From Zymoseptoria tritici IPO323 (taxonomy: Eukaryota; Ascomycota; Dothideomycetes; Mycosphaerellales; Mycosphaerellaceae): a DNA stretch of 64,000 nt. Of the stretch, positions 11,039 to 23,611 are shown piece after piece (position 1 is the first letter of the stretch; the number at the start of each line of letters is the position of its first letter). Position numbers and translations under genes: made by a program. The notes beneath the pieces are model-generated. The model was not told the DNA's origin. It ran no database searches and saw nothing but the letters and a program-made list of their open reading frames with translations. The stretch is taken from assembly GCF_000219625.1 (NCBI RefSeq), contig NC_018217.1, forward strand, positions 3,348,001-3,412,000, in the 5' to 3' direction.

Positions 11039-11962
11039 CGAGACGATGTTCACGACTCTTGCAATACGACATTTATGATCGATGGGGCTTTGGAGGAGCA
11101 CCTGTAGGGCTACTTGGCTGATTTGCCACCGTATCTGTACGCTGAACTGCACGGCTACTCAGCTGTCACTTTGTGTCACCTGCACATATACTTGTACACA
11201 TACCTGCAAGCTTACCTGCGCGACGATGGAGCCGGTCATCTAACTTACCGGTTCGCTTGACTGTAAGACTATCTCGCCGTACCGCTATGTCAACAGCACC
11301 GGTACTTGGTCGTCTCCTTCAGTGACCTCTAAAGCTATCTGTACGGCGACCTCTACCATTACCTGTCCGCTTGTCTGTACGTCGATTTGACATGCCCACC
11401 TCCCTTGGCTGTACGACCACTTCGCATGACCAGTCCCAGCCTTAGGCACTAAAAGCCAAGTCTTCACATGACAATCGAAAGTGTGGAGCTATTCCGCACG
11501 CTTAACCCCGCACGCTTCAAGTACCTCTTGAGTTACACCTCGGACTGATTAAAAAGACAAGGATATCTCGTATCGGAATCCTCCTTCGTATTTGTGCTAC
11601 TTTGGTCTACTCTTCGGAGCGCGGCAAGCCTTGGCTCATGATGGTCATGTTGGTCGAATACGCCAGAGTGATCAAGCTGATGAATACGATCACAAGGATT
11701 CTTTGACAGCATCGGGTAAGAGTTGGCTTTCGTGCGAGGCAACTTGATCCTCAAAATCGTAGTCATCGGGCAGTGTATTGTCGTATAGAGTGACAGCACT
11801 GCGAGATCGCCACAAGCTAGGTCTCGCTTCTGATGCACCTTGACCAGGACCACGCCTCCCTTGCGTTCGATCGCATCGATGAGCTGAACTCGGAAGGCTG
11901 CCCAAGGTAATACTTCCGACCACTTTTTCCACAGCTCAGATGGCCTCTCAAACATCCACATC
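11039..11962. other. Intergenic region between Harbinger and the RGS-LOV gene
   Basis: 11,090-11,420 is a string of degenerate 20-30 bp motifs (CTTACCTG, TGTACGNCGA, CTGTCCGCTTG) related to the 2819-2912 repeats. The rest, up to 11,962, is the 3' side of the RGS-LOV gene. A 156-aa minus ORF (11533-12003) overlaps the gene end in another frame and is not supported. Confidence 0.5.
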
Positions 11963-14245
11963 TCAATCAAACTCCCCAGCAAGACAAACAACCACATACC
12001 CAATCTGACTCCTCTCGTCTTTCACCGGCGTCCAATGCGACACAAACCCTTCCTCTCCTCTCCCCACCACACTCCTCCTCGTCTTCAATCCCACCTTGAC
12101 ACTCACCGCCCTACCTTCTCTCAACGCCGCCAAAACCCGATCCTTAAACGCAGGCATCTGCGCCGGAGCCAATAAATTGTCCTTGATGAACTTGAACACA
12201 TCCATGCCGATACGTGGAGCATTAGCTGGAGCCGAGGGATTGATCGAGGAGATCAGACCTGCGGAAGCGTAGGCGATGGGTAATGTGGCTGGGTCGGAAC
12301 GGTAGTGGATGACCAGGTTGTGGGCGTAGGTGCTTCGGAATTGCTGCATTTGGGTGGCGAGAGGGAGGGCTGGGAATGTGCGGAGGAGAGCGGCTTCAGC
12401 GCCTGCTTCGACGAGAGGAAAAGCTGGGGCGTTTCCTGCACTGGAGGCGCAGCGATTGGCGGATGTTGATTGAGTGAATGGGCGGAAGGCTTGTCGAAAA
12501 CGGGACATTTTCTTGATTGATGGTGCTGATGAGGGTGTGGGTGTCGGTAGAGGCGGCAGTGCTGTGGTTGGCGGAGGAGAGGCGGAGGTGGAGAGAACAC
12601 GCATCACGTCGGCGTTTGTGTGGATTGTCGTGCTGCAGTTGATCTGGCCACCGAGGAAGAAGTCTATTTCGCCGGACGGAGAGAAGAGGGGAGCTGGATG
12701 TTTGTCAGTATTCAGAAACGGCACATCAAGGACAGCATTCACTGACCGCAATATAACAGGTTCCAGAACGGCTCGCCGTTCTCCTTGTAGTTGAGCAACA
12801 GTTCGACAGACTCCTGACCTGTCCGAATACACTCTCGCAATCGAGCGACTGCTTCTCGGTCTGTATCTTGCCCTTGCAAGAATCGGCAGTTTCGCGGCAC
12901 GATCTGTGATCGACTGTATCCCGTGACGGATACAAAGCCATCGCTGGCGAACACAATGGGATTGTCTGCTTTCCTGAGGTCGCATTGAAGGTCAGCAAAT
13001 TACGCCATGCTGTTGTCCATGCAGGATGCCTCAGCTGATTCAACGCCTGGCTACGCTCCAAATCGCGCAATGCATCACTCACCTTGGATCCGTCAAACAA
13101 AAACAATCACCCAATCCCTGAAACTTCGATCGATCATTCGCCAACGCTCTCGAAGCACTGACAGTCAGCTGATGCCGCACAAATCTGGGATACAATTCTG
13201 CAAACACCGTCTCCCTCATCCGCTGCTGTGCTTCTCGCAACACAAGCTCCATCACAGGCGTAGTCTTCTTGACAACATGCTTCACTCGGCGATGAGTGGC
13301 GTCAAGAGCCGCCTCGGATAGACTGATGGGCGTTTGCGATCGCGGAGAGAGGAAGTCGTTGTCGATGTCGGCCAGCAATTTAGTTAGGCTGTTGAGCATT
13401 CGATGATACTCCTCTGCCCTACCCAGGAACTCCACATCCTCGCCGCACAGTCTCGTTCGGCTGAACTGCAATAACTGGTAGTTGGTGGTCGGATCGTTGA
13501 GGACCTGCTCGAAGGTGGTCGCGCTGAACATGTCCACCTGTCGGGATACCAGCTCGCTCCGCAAATTCTGAGTTCTAGGCGGGAATTGTGACACATGTGC
13601 GACCGGTCCGCCACTCGGACCAGATACAGCGCTGTGACCATCAACGCTGTCGGCCTGAGTGGTGTGGTGACTGCGCTCAGAAGAGGGAGCAGTGTTGGTC
13701 CGATGTCGGTGACGGATCGAGGATTCGCTGCTCGGGAAAGGCTGTGGTTCCGCTGGAGGTGTTGGAAGATCCCTAATCGCTTGGAAGTGGGACGATGTTT
13801 TGATGGGTGAACGCTCGATGAGGTCTCCATCGGAGCGCATGCGCGGTACGCTTTTCGCGTCGCCACGTTCGGTCGCAACGGAATCGCGCTCCGAGGCTGG
13901 TGCTTCATCCATAGAAAGGTCGAGCCGGATTCTCGAGGAGCGACGTCCCAGATTGTGAGAGGGCTGGTGTCTAAGAGGCTCCGGATCCGTGGGACGTTCG
14001 ACAGGAGGTTCCACAAGAGCGTTCGGCGGTGGTGGGGGGAACAGACTCAGTCCATCCTTAGTGTTATATTTGGATCTCTGCCGCCCTTGATGCAATTCGA
14101 TGACGAGGGACTCGTCTTGGTCGGAATCGAAAGAAGACTCTGCTCGCAAGATCGCAGCAGTGCCACGACGGTAATGATACGTATCGTCCTGAAAGCGGCT
14201 GTCCGGAGAGCCGTCCGAGGACGACGGTCTGCCTGGGTAGGACAT
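11963..14245 (-). CDS. RGS-LOV blue-light photoreceptor
   Basis: Exons (minus) are 14245-13083, 12973-12747 and 12693-11963, with introns of 109 and 53 nt; 706 aa. Residues 1-240 are disordered and Pro/Ser-rich. An RGS domain (about 243-370; ATTFEQVLNDPTTNYQLLQF to VRHQLTVSASRAL) would bind G-alpha subunits. The LOV domain (about 381-490) has the flavin signature GYSRSQIVPRNCRFLQG with photoactive Cys about 417, then NGEPFWNLLY and FLGGQINCS (flavin-binding Gln). It is built only by splicing across both introns, and both joins are in frame. A basic linker (KKMSRFRQAFRPF) and a PAS-like C-terminal region (VFKFIKDN to FVSHWTPVKDE) follow. This order matches fungal RGS-LOV proteins such as Botrytis BcLOV4, which bind membrane lipids in blue light. 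A role in light-dependent tuning of G-protein signalling is inferred. Confidence 0.92.
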
Positions 14246-17048
14246 GACGATGCGGCGAAGCGTTTCAAGCCTTTCTGTGCCGCGCAGCGGCGCTGTTTGA
14301 TTGTTCGGTAGTGTTTGAATGCATTGTATAAACGGAAAAGTACAGATTATCGCCGTCACTGTTGTACAGAGTGCCTGCGAATCTTGGCCGCGGCGGCGAA
14401 GAATCCCCTGACAAACCTTGACATCGCTAGGATGTTCGGAACTAGAGGCGAGATTAATCTTGCGTGGTTGACCGGGGAAATGTTGAGCAGCTCTGTCGAG
14501 AATGCAGTGTTGGTCTGCTTCCACGCGAAGAGATGCATTACTGGAAACGGCGCGTCCATCAATCTGGCATCGAAATGTGAAACACCAACCCGGAATTGTC
14601 GTTCGCATTGAGCCGCGATCGCTTCCAATCGCAGGTGCGTCAAAGCTGCATGTTGCCAACCCAGTTGGGCTGCGTGCATGGGTGGACTTTGCCCAATGAA
14701 CAGCAACACATCCATGTCGCTGTCCTTCGGTTAAATCGTCGTAGATCGGCCGTGAGCCCGGAGATCGTGGCCCGACAACGGCGACAATGCAACCTCACCT
14801 TCTCCAGTCGAAGCTGTCATCGAATTCGGCAAACCGCTACCATCGTCCATCTCGAAATGCTCGACTCGGCGGCCAGTCGGACGATGGCAAATCTTCCAAT
14901 GCAAGATCGGGAACATTGACTCGCAAGGCATGCGGGCGACAAGTAGGCAATATGGATGTGCCACCACCGCATCGTCACACGCTTGTCGTCGGATCGGGAG
15001 AACGAGAAGGGTACCTCCATCCTTCCGCTCAAAATGCAACACTCCACCTCGCGCGATGCATGTTACACGGAAGCATAGAGGCACCTTGCCGACAAGAACG
15101 TCAGAGCAGCGATCTGACGCACAGCCCCCCAATTTTTCGCGCAACTTTTACCGTACAGGTAGCCCTCGGTCGGCTTGGATGGCGCAGATTGAGCGGAAGC
15201 ACGGAGGTACTTTTTCGTGCTCATGCACTGGCTCGCAGTGACCACTGCGACAGTGCCGGGCCCCGGCATGTAAAAGACGTATAGACGTTTTCACGAGGTA
15301 CGAAGAAGGCTATCGTGCTGAAGGATCTGTCAGCATGTCCTACTTTTCTTCCCGTACTCATTGCAGACTCGATTGACCGCCAACATTGTCATAATGGCGT
15401 CGCTCACGTGTGTTTCGAACGATTTGATGGGATGCTCGATGGCGCGCAGTGTCCAACATGGCCTTGAACGGGAGGCGGAGGTCACCTCTGCGAGCAAGCA
15501 ACATTGCATCGGGATCCTCGCCGGCGGAGCAGCGTTCATGTCGTTGCAACGTCACTGGTCGCGGACACCATCATACCAAGGAGAGTCGGAAAGACGGAGA
15601 CCTGGAGTGGAGACGACAAGCCAGAAAGCAAAATCCATGATTAAATCGCCTGTCTCGCCGCGCATCGAGGACCTGACACATCTCGGCAGTCGCGCGAACC
15701 CTCACACGGACCGTCGTATACTTGTCGTTCAGGAGAGAAAGTTCATGCCACGGACAAGCGGAAACCCATCTCCACGTTCCTGCCAACTCAATTTGAGTCG
15801 TATTCGTGGCGAACACGAGGTCCGCCATGTGAGCTGGGCCATCTTCAGACCTCCGTTTTGCACAATTTCAGCTGACCGAGCCAGACCTGTACGGTGAAAG
15901 TTGCGCATGAAGCTTGCGGTGCTGGACTTCGGGGCGATTGACGTTTGCAGTCAGGAGTCAAGACCGTGTGCTGTGGGCCTCTCTTCTCGAGTCGTCGGCA
16001 GTGGAGCAGGCAAAATCTGGTACTGTTGAGACATCGCTCCTTGGTGCTGGGATCGCCAAGTCCGTCAAGATAGGTGGATCAGATCAGACCACCGCGGTGC
16101 CGTCTGCCCGGCATAGCGGCAGAATGACTTGCATACCACGAGCTGGATGGCACAGACTTCTCGGACGTCGCATGATCGCACAGGAAAGAAAATCCTGCAT
16201 ATGATCGATGCCAAAGTGGTCTGCGCCCCCGAAAGATCAGCAAGTCCGTCCGTAAATAGCACCCAGGAAATCCGAAAGGGGTCGCATAGTTCCTTTTTAG
16301 TGGCCTGGAGAGGAAGTCAGAAGAGATATGTCATACCTCTTTTGGACAGTGGCGTCGATCTCTCTGCTTAACTGTGCCGAGCCCGAGAGACGAACGCAAC
16401 GGGAAACATGTGGTGTCTCTGCCTTACGATGGTATACCATGGAGCTGGAAACATGTTGTCAACCATCGCACTTCCTCTCAGTGAAGTTTGCATTATACAT
16501 CTTGGAAGGCGTTCTTCGGGACCTCACCTGGTCGCCGTATGATCAAGGAAGGGGGGCAGAGCGCGAGAAGGAATTGACGAGATCCGCGCCAAGTCCGACT
16601 TTGATTCTGCGGGCCGTCCGACTTCACCTCTTGACTTTCGCCGGACGCCTCGATAGTTTTCGTGACATCTCCACACGTGGAGTCCATTCGCTCGAGCCGG
16701 CATGTCATCGAGCAATTACATCACGATCATCGTGCAGGGCAAAGCAGCAGAATGTGCCCGCGCGTGGCTGTCGAATCGTGCTCGTCACTCTTGTTAAGAT
16801 CCGGCGCCTACGATCGAACGCATCGAGCACGCTACTTGCGAGACTACAAGTCAACAGCGGAGAAATCTCAAGGGTCGCAGGGTCTGAGACAATGTGGGCT
16901 GAACCGCAGATCTCGCAGCTCTAAACAGCCACAGCTGGCCGGCTATTCGGACTCGTAGTCGACGGGGACGCCCGAGCCCATCGTAAACGCTGGTATGAGA
17001 TCTCCTCGACACGTTTGTTTTGAACCCTGGACTCCACCGATCCACCCC
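14246..17048. other. Intergenic region with a MITE copy
   Basis: No gene is supported. ORFs of 100-200 aa (15361-15897, 16328-16924 plus) lack domains and overlap open frames on the other strand. The RGS-LOV promoter occupies the left end. A MITE-like copy lies at 15011-15210. Confidence 0.55.
15011..15210. mobile_element. MITE-like element, copy 2 (200 bp)
   Basis: The left end GTACCTCCATCCTTCCGCTC and right end GAGCGGAAGCACGGAGGTAC are imperfect inverted repeats. They match the terminal repeats of 3708-3933 (shared core TACCTC..GC/CTTCCGCTCAA). The interiors of the two copies differ, as expected for old MITEs. Confidence 0.6.
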
Positions 17049-17053
17049 GGCTC

Positions 17054-17174
17054 TGTTGAAAGTTATGAGCCATTTGATTGTAACTCTACCTAAGGGATCC
17101 TCGGTTCTATATATACATTAATAGGAACCGGTGTCGGTTATTAACCCTTGTGACAAATCGGCCCTATTACAACA
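17054..17174 (-). repeat. Copia LTR (3' LTR in coding sense)
   Basis: Starts TGTTGAAAGTTATGAGCC and ends CCCTATTACAACA. It is nearly identical to 23161-23281. The adjacent inner side is purine-rich on the coding strand (AAGTAGGAG), fitting a polypurine tract. Confidence 0.9.
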
Positions 17175-17269
17175 CTCCTACTTAACCGAATACCGGTTAC
17201 TATAATATCCTGTTGCCCTCGTTAAAAACCTATTAGGAAAAGAGTGGTCAACCGCCTGTCCGAATAATT

Positions 17270-20200
17270 AACATTAGTTAGACTCCTTGGTCCGCTTTCT
17301 CTTTAAGTCCTTCCTTACGCGTCCGCCCTCTAGTCCGGTAATTCTAAGTCCAGCAATGTGCTTCTTAAAGGTGTATTAATCCAGTGCTTTCGTAAAGATG
17401 TCGGCGGTGTTGTCGGTTCCTAGTATGTAAAGGAGAGTAACTGTCCTATCGTTAATCAATTAACGAATAAAGTAATACTAGATCCGGATGTGCTTGGTTG
17501 CTTCGTATTTCACCGGGTTGTTGCTAATCGCAATAGCGCTCCTATTGTCCACTCGAATAACCACGGTGTCCTATTCCGTTCCGAAGTATTAGACCATTCG
17601 TCGCATCTAGACTGCCTCCTTTCCAGCGTAATGGAGGGCAGTGTATTCGGCTTCCGCAGTAGACAGGGCTACGGTGGTCTGCTTCTTACATCTCTAGCTA
17701 AGTGAAGTTCCACCGAGTTTGAAGACGTATCTACTAATTGACTTGCTGTCCGAGCAGTCTCCAGCCTATTCGGCGTCGCTTATTCCGGTAAGAGGCTCCA
17801 GGTTATTTCTATTAAATTCCAGTCCGAGGTCTAGCGTTGCGGACACGTATTTAAGTATCCTTTTAATTTGATCCTGGTAGTCCTTTAATGGGTTTGAGCA
17901 AAACCGGCTAGCCTAGGAAACCGAGAATGCTAGGTCCGGTCGAGTTCCTAGCATTGCGTACATTAATAACCTAACTATTAATTAATACCTAAGTCTATCT
18001 TCGGCAGTAGCGATGTGATCCGTAGGCGTAGGTTGCCATCGTGCCTTCGAGTTATACGGAGTTAGTGCTAGGTTAGCATCTTTTAACCCAAACCTTTCGA
18101 GCATCGCCTTAAGATGCGCTGTTTAAGTCAGTCGAATTGTCCTCTTTTTACAGTCTCTTTCAATAGCGATTCTAAGGAAGAAGCTGCATTTGCCTATATC
18201 CTTCATTTGAAACGCTTTCGAGAGCGACTTCTTCGCCTCCTTAATTAATTCAAGATCAGGGCCTAAGATCAAGAGGTCGTCTACATATACAAGTATATAT
18301 GTTCCGTCCTTTTAAAACATAGCTTGATCGTGAGGACACGGCTCGAAGCCAAGTAATTAAAGGGATTTGATCAGAGTTTAATACCAGATGCGCGGTGCCT
18401 GTTTTAATCCGTAGAGGGCTTTGCGCAGTTTGCAGACTTTAGTGCCGTCCTTTGAGCTAGGCGGTAGTTCGACCTATATATCTTGGTCGATGTCGCCGTA
18501 CAGGAAAGCAGTCTTAACGTCTATTTGATAGACGTGCCAGTCGTGTCTCGCTGCGTATGCGAACATTATGTGATAGCTTATTAGTTTGACGACTGCCGCA
18601 AATGTCTCTAAGAAGTTAATGCCCTCGCGCTGTTCGAAGCTACGCACTACCTAGCGTGCCTTAAATCGAGTAATCTCGCCGTCCTTTCCTCGTTTGAGCG
18701 TAAACACCCATTTTCCCGAGAGTAGGGCGTCCTTTGCAGTAGCGCCTTCGACCACATCCTATGTTCCGTTCTTATTAAGCGAGTCGATTTCCTCGCGAAT
18801 TGCCGCGATCTATTGTTCTCTATATTCCGAGTCCATAGCCTGCTAGTAGGTATTTAGGACTATTAGGTCTTTCTCTATTAATTAAACAGTGACCGCGGTG
18901 TCGACGTCTGGAGGCTAAAGGGGTCGATTTGGGTCCGGTAGTTGCGTGTCTTCCGTTTCTACTTCAAATTCTATAACCGGTTTACCGGCGAGGAACGCTG
19001 CATTAAAGACTAATATTAAGTCACTTTAATGCGTGCAGTAGTAACTTACAGGTTGCATTCGGAGTAGTAGCAACTTCGGATTTATAGGGACTTTAATTAG
19101 CGTAGGTCTAGTAACGTAGCTAATCGGTAGTAGATTCGGTCGAGTTGCGACCTGTAGATTCGCGACTTGCGGTCTAGCGTAAGGCATACGCTGTATGTAG
19201 TCCGGACTTCCTTAATTCCTGTTCTCCCACTCGGACTATACAGCGGATGCTTCTTATAAAGGTTGAAGCGCGGCGACGTTGTAGGTAGTCGTCTTGTTTA
19301 GCAGATTCATCTCCGGTGCATTAATTGCGTCCAAATTGGCTCTAGACATCGGTAACGTATAGTTTAACGAACTATAGTCCAGTCGAACGTCTTCGTTAAA
19401 CAGAACTTCCTTCGCACGCTCGATTTTGCCATTAATAGGATTCCACAGTCTAAACAGGTTTTCTCCTTTAAATCCTACTAGTACTCGGAGATAAGCTCGC
19501 GGATCGTATTTCTTCGGAAACAGCGCTTTTGGTACGAGTTTATATACGCGGCAACCGACTCGCCGCATCCACCCAATCTCTGGAACGTTCCCAGTAAGTG
19601 CCTCATACGGTGACCTTTAATTGTGTAGCGCTCGCGTAGGGCTCCTATTGTTAATAAAAATTGCTGCTTTTAGCAGCTCCGGCCATAGTTCGTTTCGAAG
19701 GTGCCCGTCCTATTTTATACACTGGATAATGTTCTAGAGGGTTTGATGTCTTCTTTTAACGACTCCGTTCTGATTAGGCTAGTACGCCGCTGTTATCTCT
19801 AGTTTCGCTCCGGCCAATCGACAGGCCTGTGTAATAACATCTACAAATTCTCCGCCTCCGTCTATGTAAATGCATCGAATCTTCCTATCAAATTAAGTGC
19901 CTATGCGCGTCAGCTAGTCCTTGTAGCATCGGTAGACTTCGTCGGCTATCTTCGTCTTTATTGTGTACGCCTAGGAGTGCCTAGTGTAGTCGTCAACTAG
20001 TAGCAGGTAATATCGTTCGCCGCATATCGAGGCAGGCAGTAGTCCGCCGAGGTCCATATAAATCTTCGCAAACGGTTCTGTTTCTCGCATAGGCTCCGAA
20101 ATCTTGTGAGTTTACTAGGCCTTGCCTAGATAGCACGATTCGCATAAAAAGGATTAATTAATAAAGCTAATGTTCCTTCGCCTTAGCATCACTTTGGCGG

Positions 20201-22260
20201 CCTCCGGGCTAATGTGGCCCAGTCTTTAATGCCACACGCTTAGTAGTAGTTTCGCCTGCGTGCGCGTGTTAAAGAATGAGGCCGTATTAAATTCCATCGG
20301 GAGGTTTAATAGCGTTTAATAGATCCAGGTCGACAGGTAAGAGCTTCCAATCGAGACGTCTAGTGTCCAGAGTTTTCCGCGTTGTGATCTAGTAAGCAAA
20401 ACTTCACCGGTTAACAAGTTTATAAAGTCGTAGTACCTAGTAATTAACGTGTATCGTATGCCGCTTCGATTAAGGTTGTCGACAGATAGTAAGGACACTA
20501 GCATTTAAGGAATGTAAACAACCTTTGACAAGATCAATTAACGGCTTCCGGAAGGGTGTCAAACTTCTAGTTGAACGCGCCTAACTCCTACTACAAAGAA
20601 TCTAGTGCTATAACCGACCATTTCCTGCGGTGTTTTTAGTAGCACGTAATCGACAAACAGCTCGTGATTCGGGCAGATATGCTCTATAGTGCCGGAGTCC
20701 ACAATCCAGTCGTACTTGCTATACCCGCCTTAAACAATATCCGATTTAGTAGTCTTCGGAGCTAATACTTAATTAACGACGGAGTAGGAGGCAATGAATA
20801 ATTGATTCGATATTAAAGGGTACGTAGGGTAAAGTGCACCCGCAGCAATATGTTCTAATGCGACACCAGACGCGAGATCGGATAGTTATTCCTTTGTAGT
20901 GAATAATAAACCAGTGAATTGCACGACCCGCTTAATCTGAGGATCGCCGTCATTTGTTACTAAATCATCTACACCCGCTAGGTATGAACGCCGTCCTAGA
21001 TAAACAGCGTCTCTGTTCGCACCGGAAGTTATTAGTTTCGAGCTCCCGGGGAGTTTTCCACCCGCCTTAAATGCTTTGAACACTTCGTTATTCTGCTTCG
21101 CACATTAACCGTTCGTATAGGTAGACCGTCCTTTATAGCTTAGCCACTCGCATTTGTTGTTCGCTAGTCTAAGTAGTTGTCCGAGTAGCGGGTCGTTTAA
21201 GTCGTACGGTCGCTTTGTTCTACGGAATGCCGCATACGAGTAATTTAAAGCCGGCATTAGGTTAATTTGACTTATTCGCTCCCATTCGTTGCCTACGGAG
21301 GACTTTAAGGACTCGTACGAAATTGGCTGCTTGCCCTTTCCGATGCTACAGATCTTGTAAATTAAGCTCTGGGTTATGATCCAGTTGCTAAAACGAGGGC
21401 CTAGTGCTTTGACGAAGAAGCCGGTTTTAAAGTTATCCGGAAGTTTTAGCGCCTCGGCCAGGGCGTAGAGTTTAGTAATCCTTCGCTCGAATTCCTTTAT
21501 AAAGTCTTTAAATGAACCGGCCTTATTAAACGAGTAGTTAGAAACATCGCCGAGTCTTAACACGAAGTAATATACTCTATTCGCCATGCAGTAGTTCTTA
21601 ATTGCTTCCAGAGCGGTAGCGACGAGGGTAATGCCCTTAATCTTTGATTAAAGGCCTTCGGTAATGTGCCTTCGAATGTAGCTAAGCAGGGAGAGGTTTC
21701 TCGCCAGCTATTCCGCGTGTTCCAGCATCTAGTCGTTCTAATTAGAGGCTGGTGCATCTCCCACTAGAAATATAGGCGGGAGCTCCGATCTATTAATAAG
21801 GGTGTAAAAATTAACTGCGAGTGCGCAGTTAAGGAGTTGACGCTTCCAGGTGGCGTAGTTGTTTAGGCTAGTAAGTGTAACTATCGTGTTAAATTGCTTA
21901 GTGTCCTTAAAACCTGATTTGTACGCCTTCTTGTACTCCGTCGAGCGCTCGGTATATCTTTCTAGCGGAGCAGGGGCAGCGGTAGCTGCTAGCGCACGTC
22001 GAGGTAGCATATTAACAATGTTGTTAATAGGAGCTGCTTAAAAACGGTAGGAGGATTCGTCCGGAATAAAGAGTGCGTCGTCGTCGTCGTCGGAGGATAG
22101 TAATTTAGCCGAGTTTCCCTAGGCAAGAGGGGCAGGATCAGTAAACTAAGAGCTGCTATTAGCGTAATTAGCTTCCTTTGGTAATACAGTCTATGCAGAT
22201 GTAGTTGTACTAGGTAGAGCCGTCGAGGTGCTTTTAAGGTAATTACTACGCGTCGCACCC
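17270..22260 (-). pseudogene. Copia gag-pol pseudogene
   Basis: Open pieces remain at 22010-21738, 21587-21105 (gag-like, FKDFIKEFERRITKLYALAE), 21083-20886 and 19568-19254 (integrase C-terminal, VLVGFKGENLFRLWNPINGK). The rest is interrupted by stops. Domain order and motifs are given under the element. It is non-functional in this copy. Confidence 0.85.
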
Positions 22261-23148
22261 GTCTTATCTAGAGACGCTTTCTTCTTGCCCTTTGGCTTAG
22301 AGGCCTTTAGTAGTTTTGATAGACCTAGAGTTAGTAGTGGTGCTAGTGCTGCCGGTGGCGCGGATAGTGCGGTTGCCTTAGTTAAGGAGGTTATTAATGC
22401 AATAGTGTTACCGTATAAATTAATGTCGTCAAATGTTCGTCGAGGTGGCCTTAAGTCGTTAGGTACGGATAGACTCGAGAACGGGTTGGTCTTAGGATTA
22501 AGGTAGGGAGTGCTTTAAATGTTTCGTCTTTGTTCTTCGATTTCGGCCTGTTTGTCACAGTATCTCTTGTAGCGCTAGCGCTCTACAGCGAGGAAACGAC
22601 GATGTGCTGCTTGTTCTTCTGTCTCGCCTGGACGCAGCTTGTATTGTTTTGCTATTGTTTGCTAGGACCTAAGTATATATACACTAATTCGTTAAAACTT
22701 TAAAGGATCTTAAATGGGTCTATGTCCCTTAGTACGTCACGGTAGACATAGAATTGCGTTAAGAGTAATCCACTTTATATTAGATGTTTCGAGTAATGCA
22801 GTAATACATTAAATAGGAGGTTGCACGAAGTGTCACGTTCGTCAAAATGGCAGCAAGTCCGTGTCGATAGCGTGAAAACTCTGACGTTGTTCCGAGGTTA
22901 TCCTTGTCGCTTAATAAAACGACGGAGATGCTCGGACAACGACTAAAGTAGTTACTAACTCGACTTAAGGTTTTTCATTAAGATTGACTGTAAAGTCCAT
23001 TAAGTGTTTAGCGCGGACGCCTATTAAGAGTTGGCACAAGGCCTATTAAGAATCGACACGGAGGTCGGTAAAGACATTAACAAGACATACGTAAAGAACG
23101 TAAAGAGGGCTTATACACTAGAGGTATTGTAACCTATAAGCGCGGTCC

Positions 23149-23161
23149 GGGCTCATAACCT
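23149..23161 (-). promoter_or_regulatory. Copia primer binding site (half-tRNA type)
   Basis: On the coding strand the sequence directly after the 5' LTR reads AGGTTATGAGCCC. This is complementary to the anticodon-loop region of initiator tRNA-Met (GGGCTCATAACC). Copia elements are known to prime from an internal half of this tRNA, so the fit supports both orientation and class. Confidence 0.7.
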
Positions 23162-23281
23162 ATTGAAAGTTATGAGCCATTTGATTGTAACTCTACCTAA
23201 GGGATCCTCGGTTCTATATATACATTAATAGGAACCGGTGTCGGTTATCAACCCTTGTGACAAATCGGCCCTATTACAACA
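23161..23281 (-). repeat. Copia LTR (5' LTR in coding sense)
   Basis: Differs from the other LTR by a G/A at its second base (TG to TA) and a T/C in GGTTAT(T/C)AACCC. It is followed by target copy GGCTC. Confidence 0.9.
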
Positions 23282-23286
23282 GGCTC

Positions 23287-23611
23287 TACTAGTGCCGAAC
23301 ATATGGACGACGGACTGCCTTATTCCTTCTCCATATAGGTGACTATCGCAGCTATGGCTCTCAGGGGCAGCTTGCTATGCTCCCAACTATGCTCCCAACA
23401 AGGACTGGACCGGCGATCAGCATCTCCTTTTCTTTTGCTGGGCGTCGCGGCCAAGAGCGAGACGACCATGCCACTGGAGGATGCGGCAGATGCATAGAGT
23501 ATCGATGTAACGCTGGGATGATATATCAAGGCGGGCGAGGTCTCCCACATCTTTTGTTCTGCAAGCCGCTCCAATTTCCTTTCTCTGCTTTTATTCATAT
23601 CCAATTTCATC
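23287..23611. other. Promoter region of the secreted apple-like protein gene
   Basis: No gene is seen. A pyrimidine-rich stretch (CTCCAATTTCCTTTCTCTGC at about 23568) directly precedes the ATG, as in many fungal leaders. Confidence 0.4.

Larger units (their letters stand above)
17049..23286 (-). mobile_element. Ty1/copia LTR retrotransposon, RIP-damaged
   Basis: Two 121-bp LTRs (17054-17174, 23161-23281) begin TGTTG or TATTG and end CAACA. They are flanked by the 5-bp target duplication GGCTC (17049-17053, 23282-23286). Coding order on the minus strand is gag, protease, integrase, reverse transcriptase, RNase H, which is the copia order. Visible marks are protease VDSGT at about 20691, pre-integrase LGHISPEAAK with FLCESC at about 20100-20220, reverse transcriptase YVDDLL at about 18270-18288, and RNase H KYEATKHIRI at about 17480-17530. 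The frame is broken by many TAG/TAA codons. The LTRs differ at only about two positions. Confidence 0.93.

Noticed and set aside
11533..12003. 156-aa minus ORF at the end of the RGS-LOV gene
   Set aside because: Different frame from the gene, which has its own stop at 11963; no domain.
13079..14659. Longer N-terminus for RGS-LOV from 14659
   Set aside because: The added 138 residues look non-coding; ATG 14245 begins the disordered region typical of the family.
17490..17705. 71-aa plus ORF
   Set aside because: Antisense of the copia RNase H remnant.
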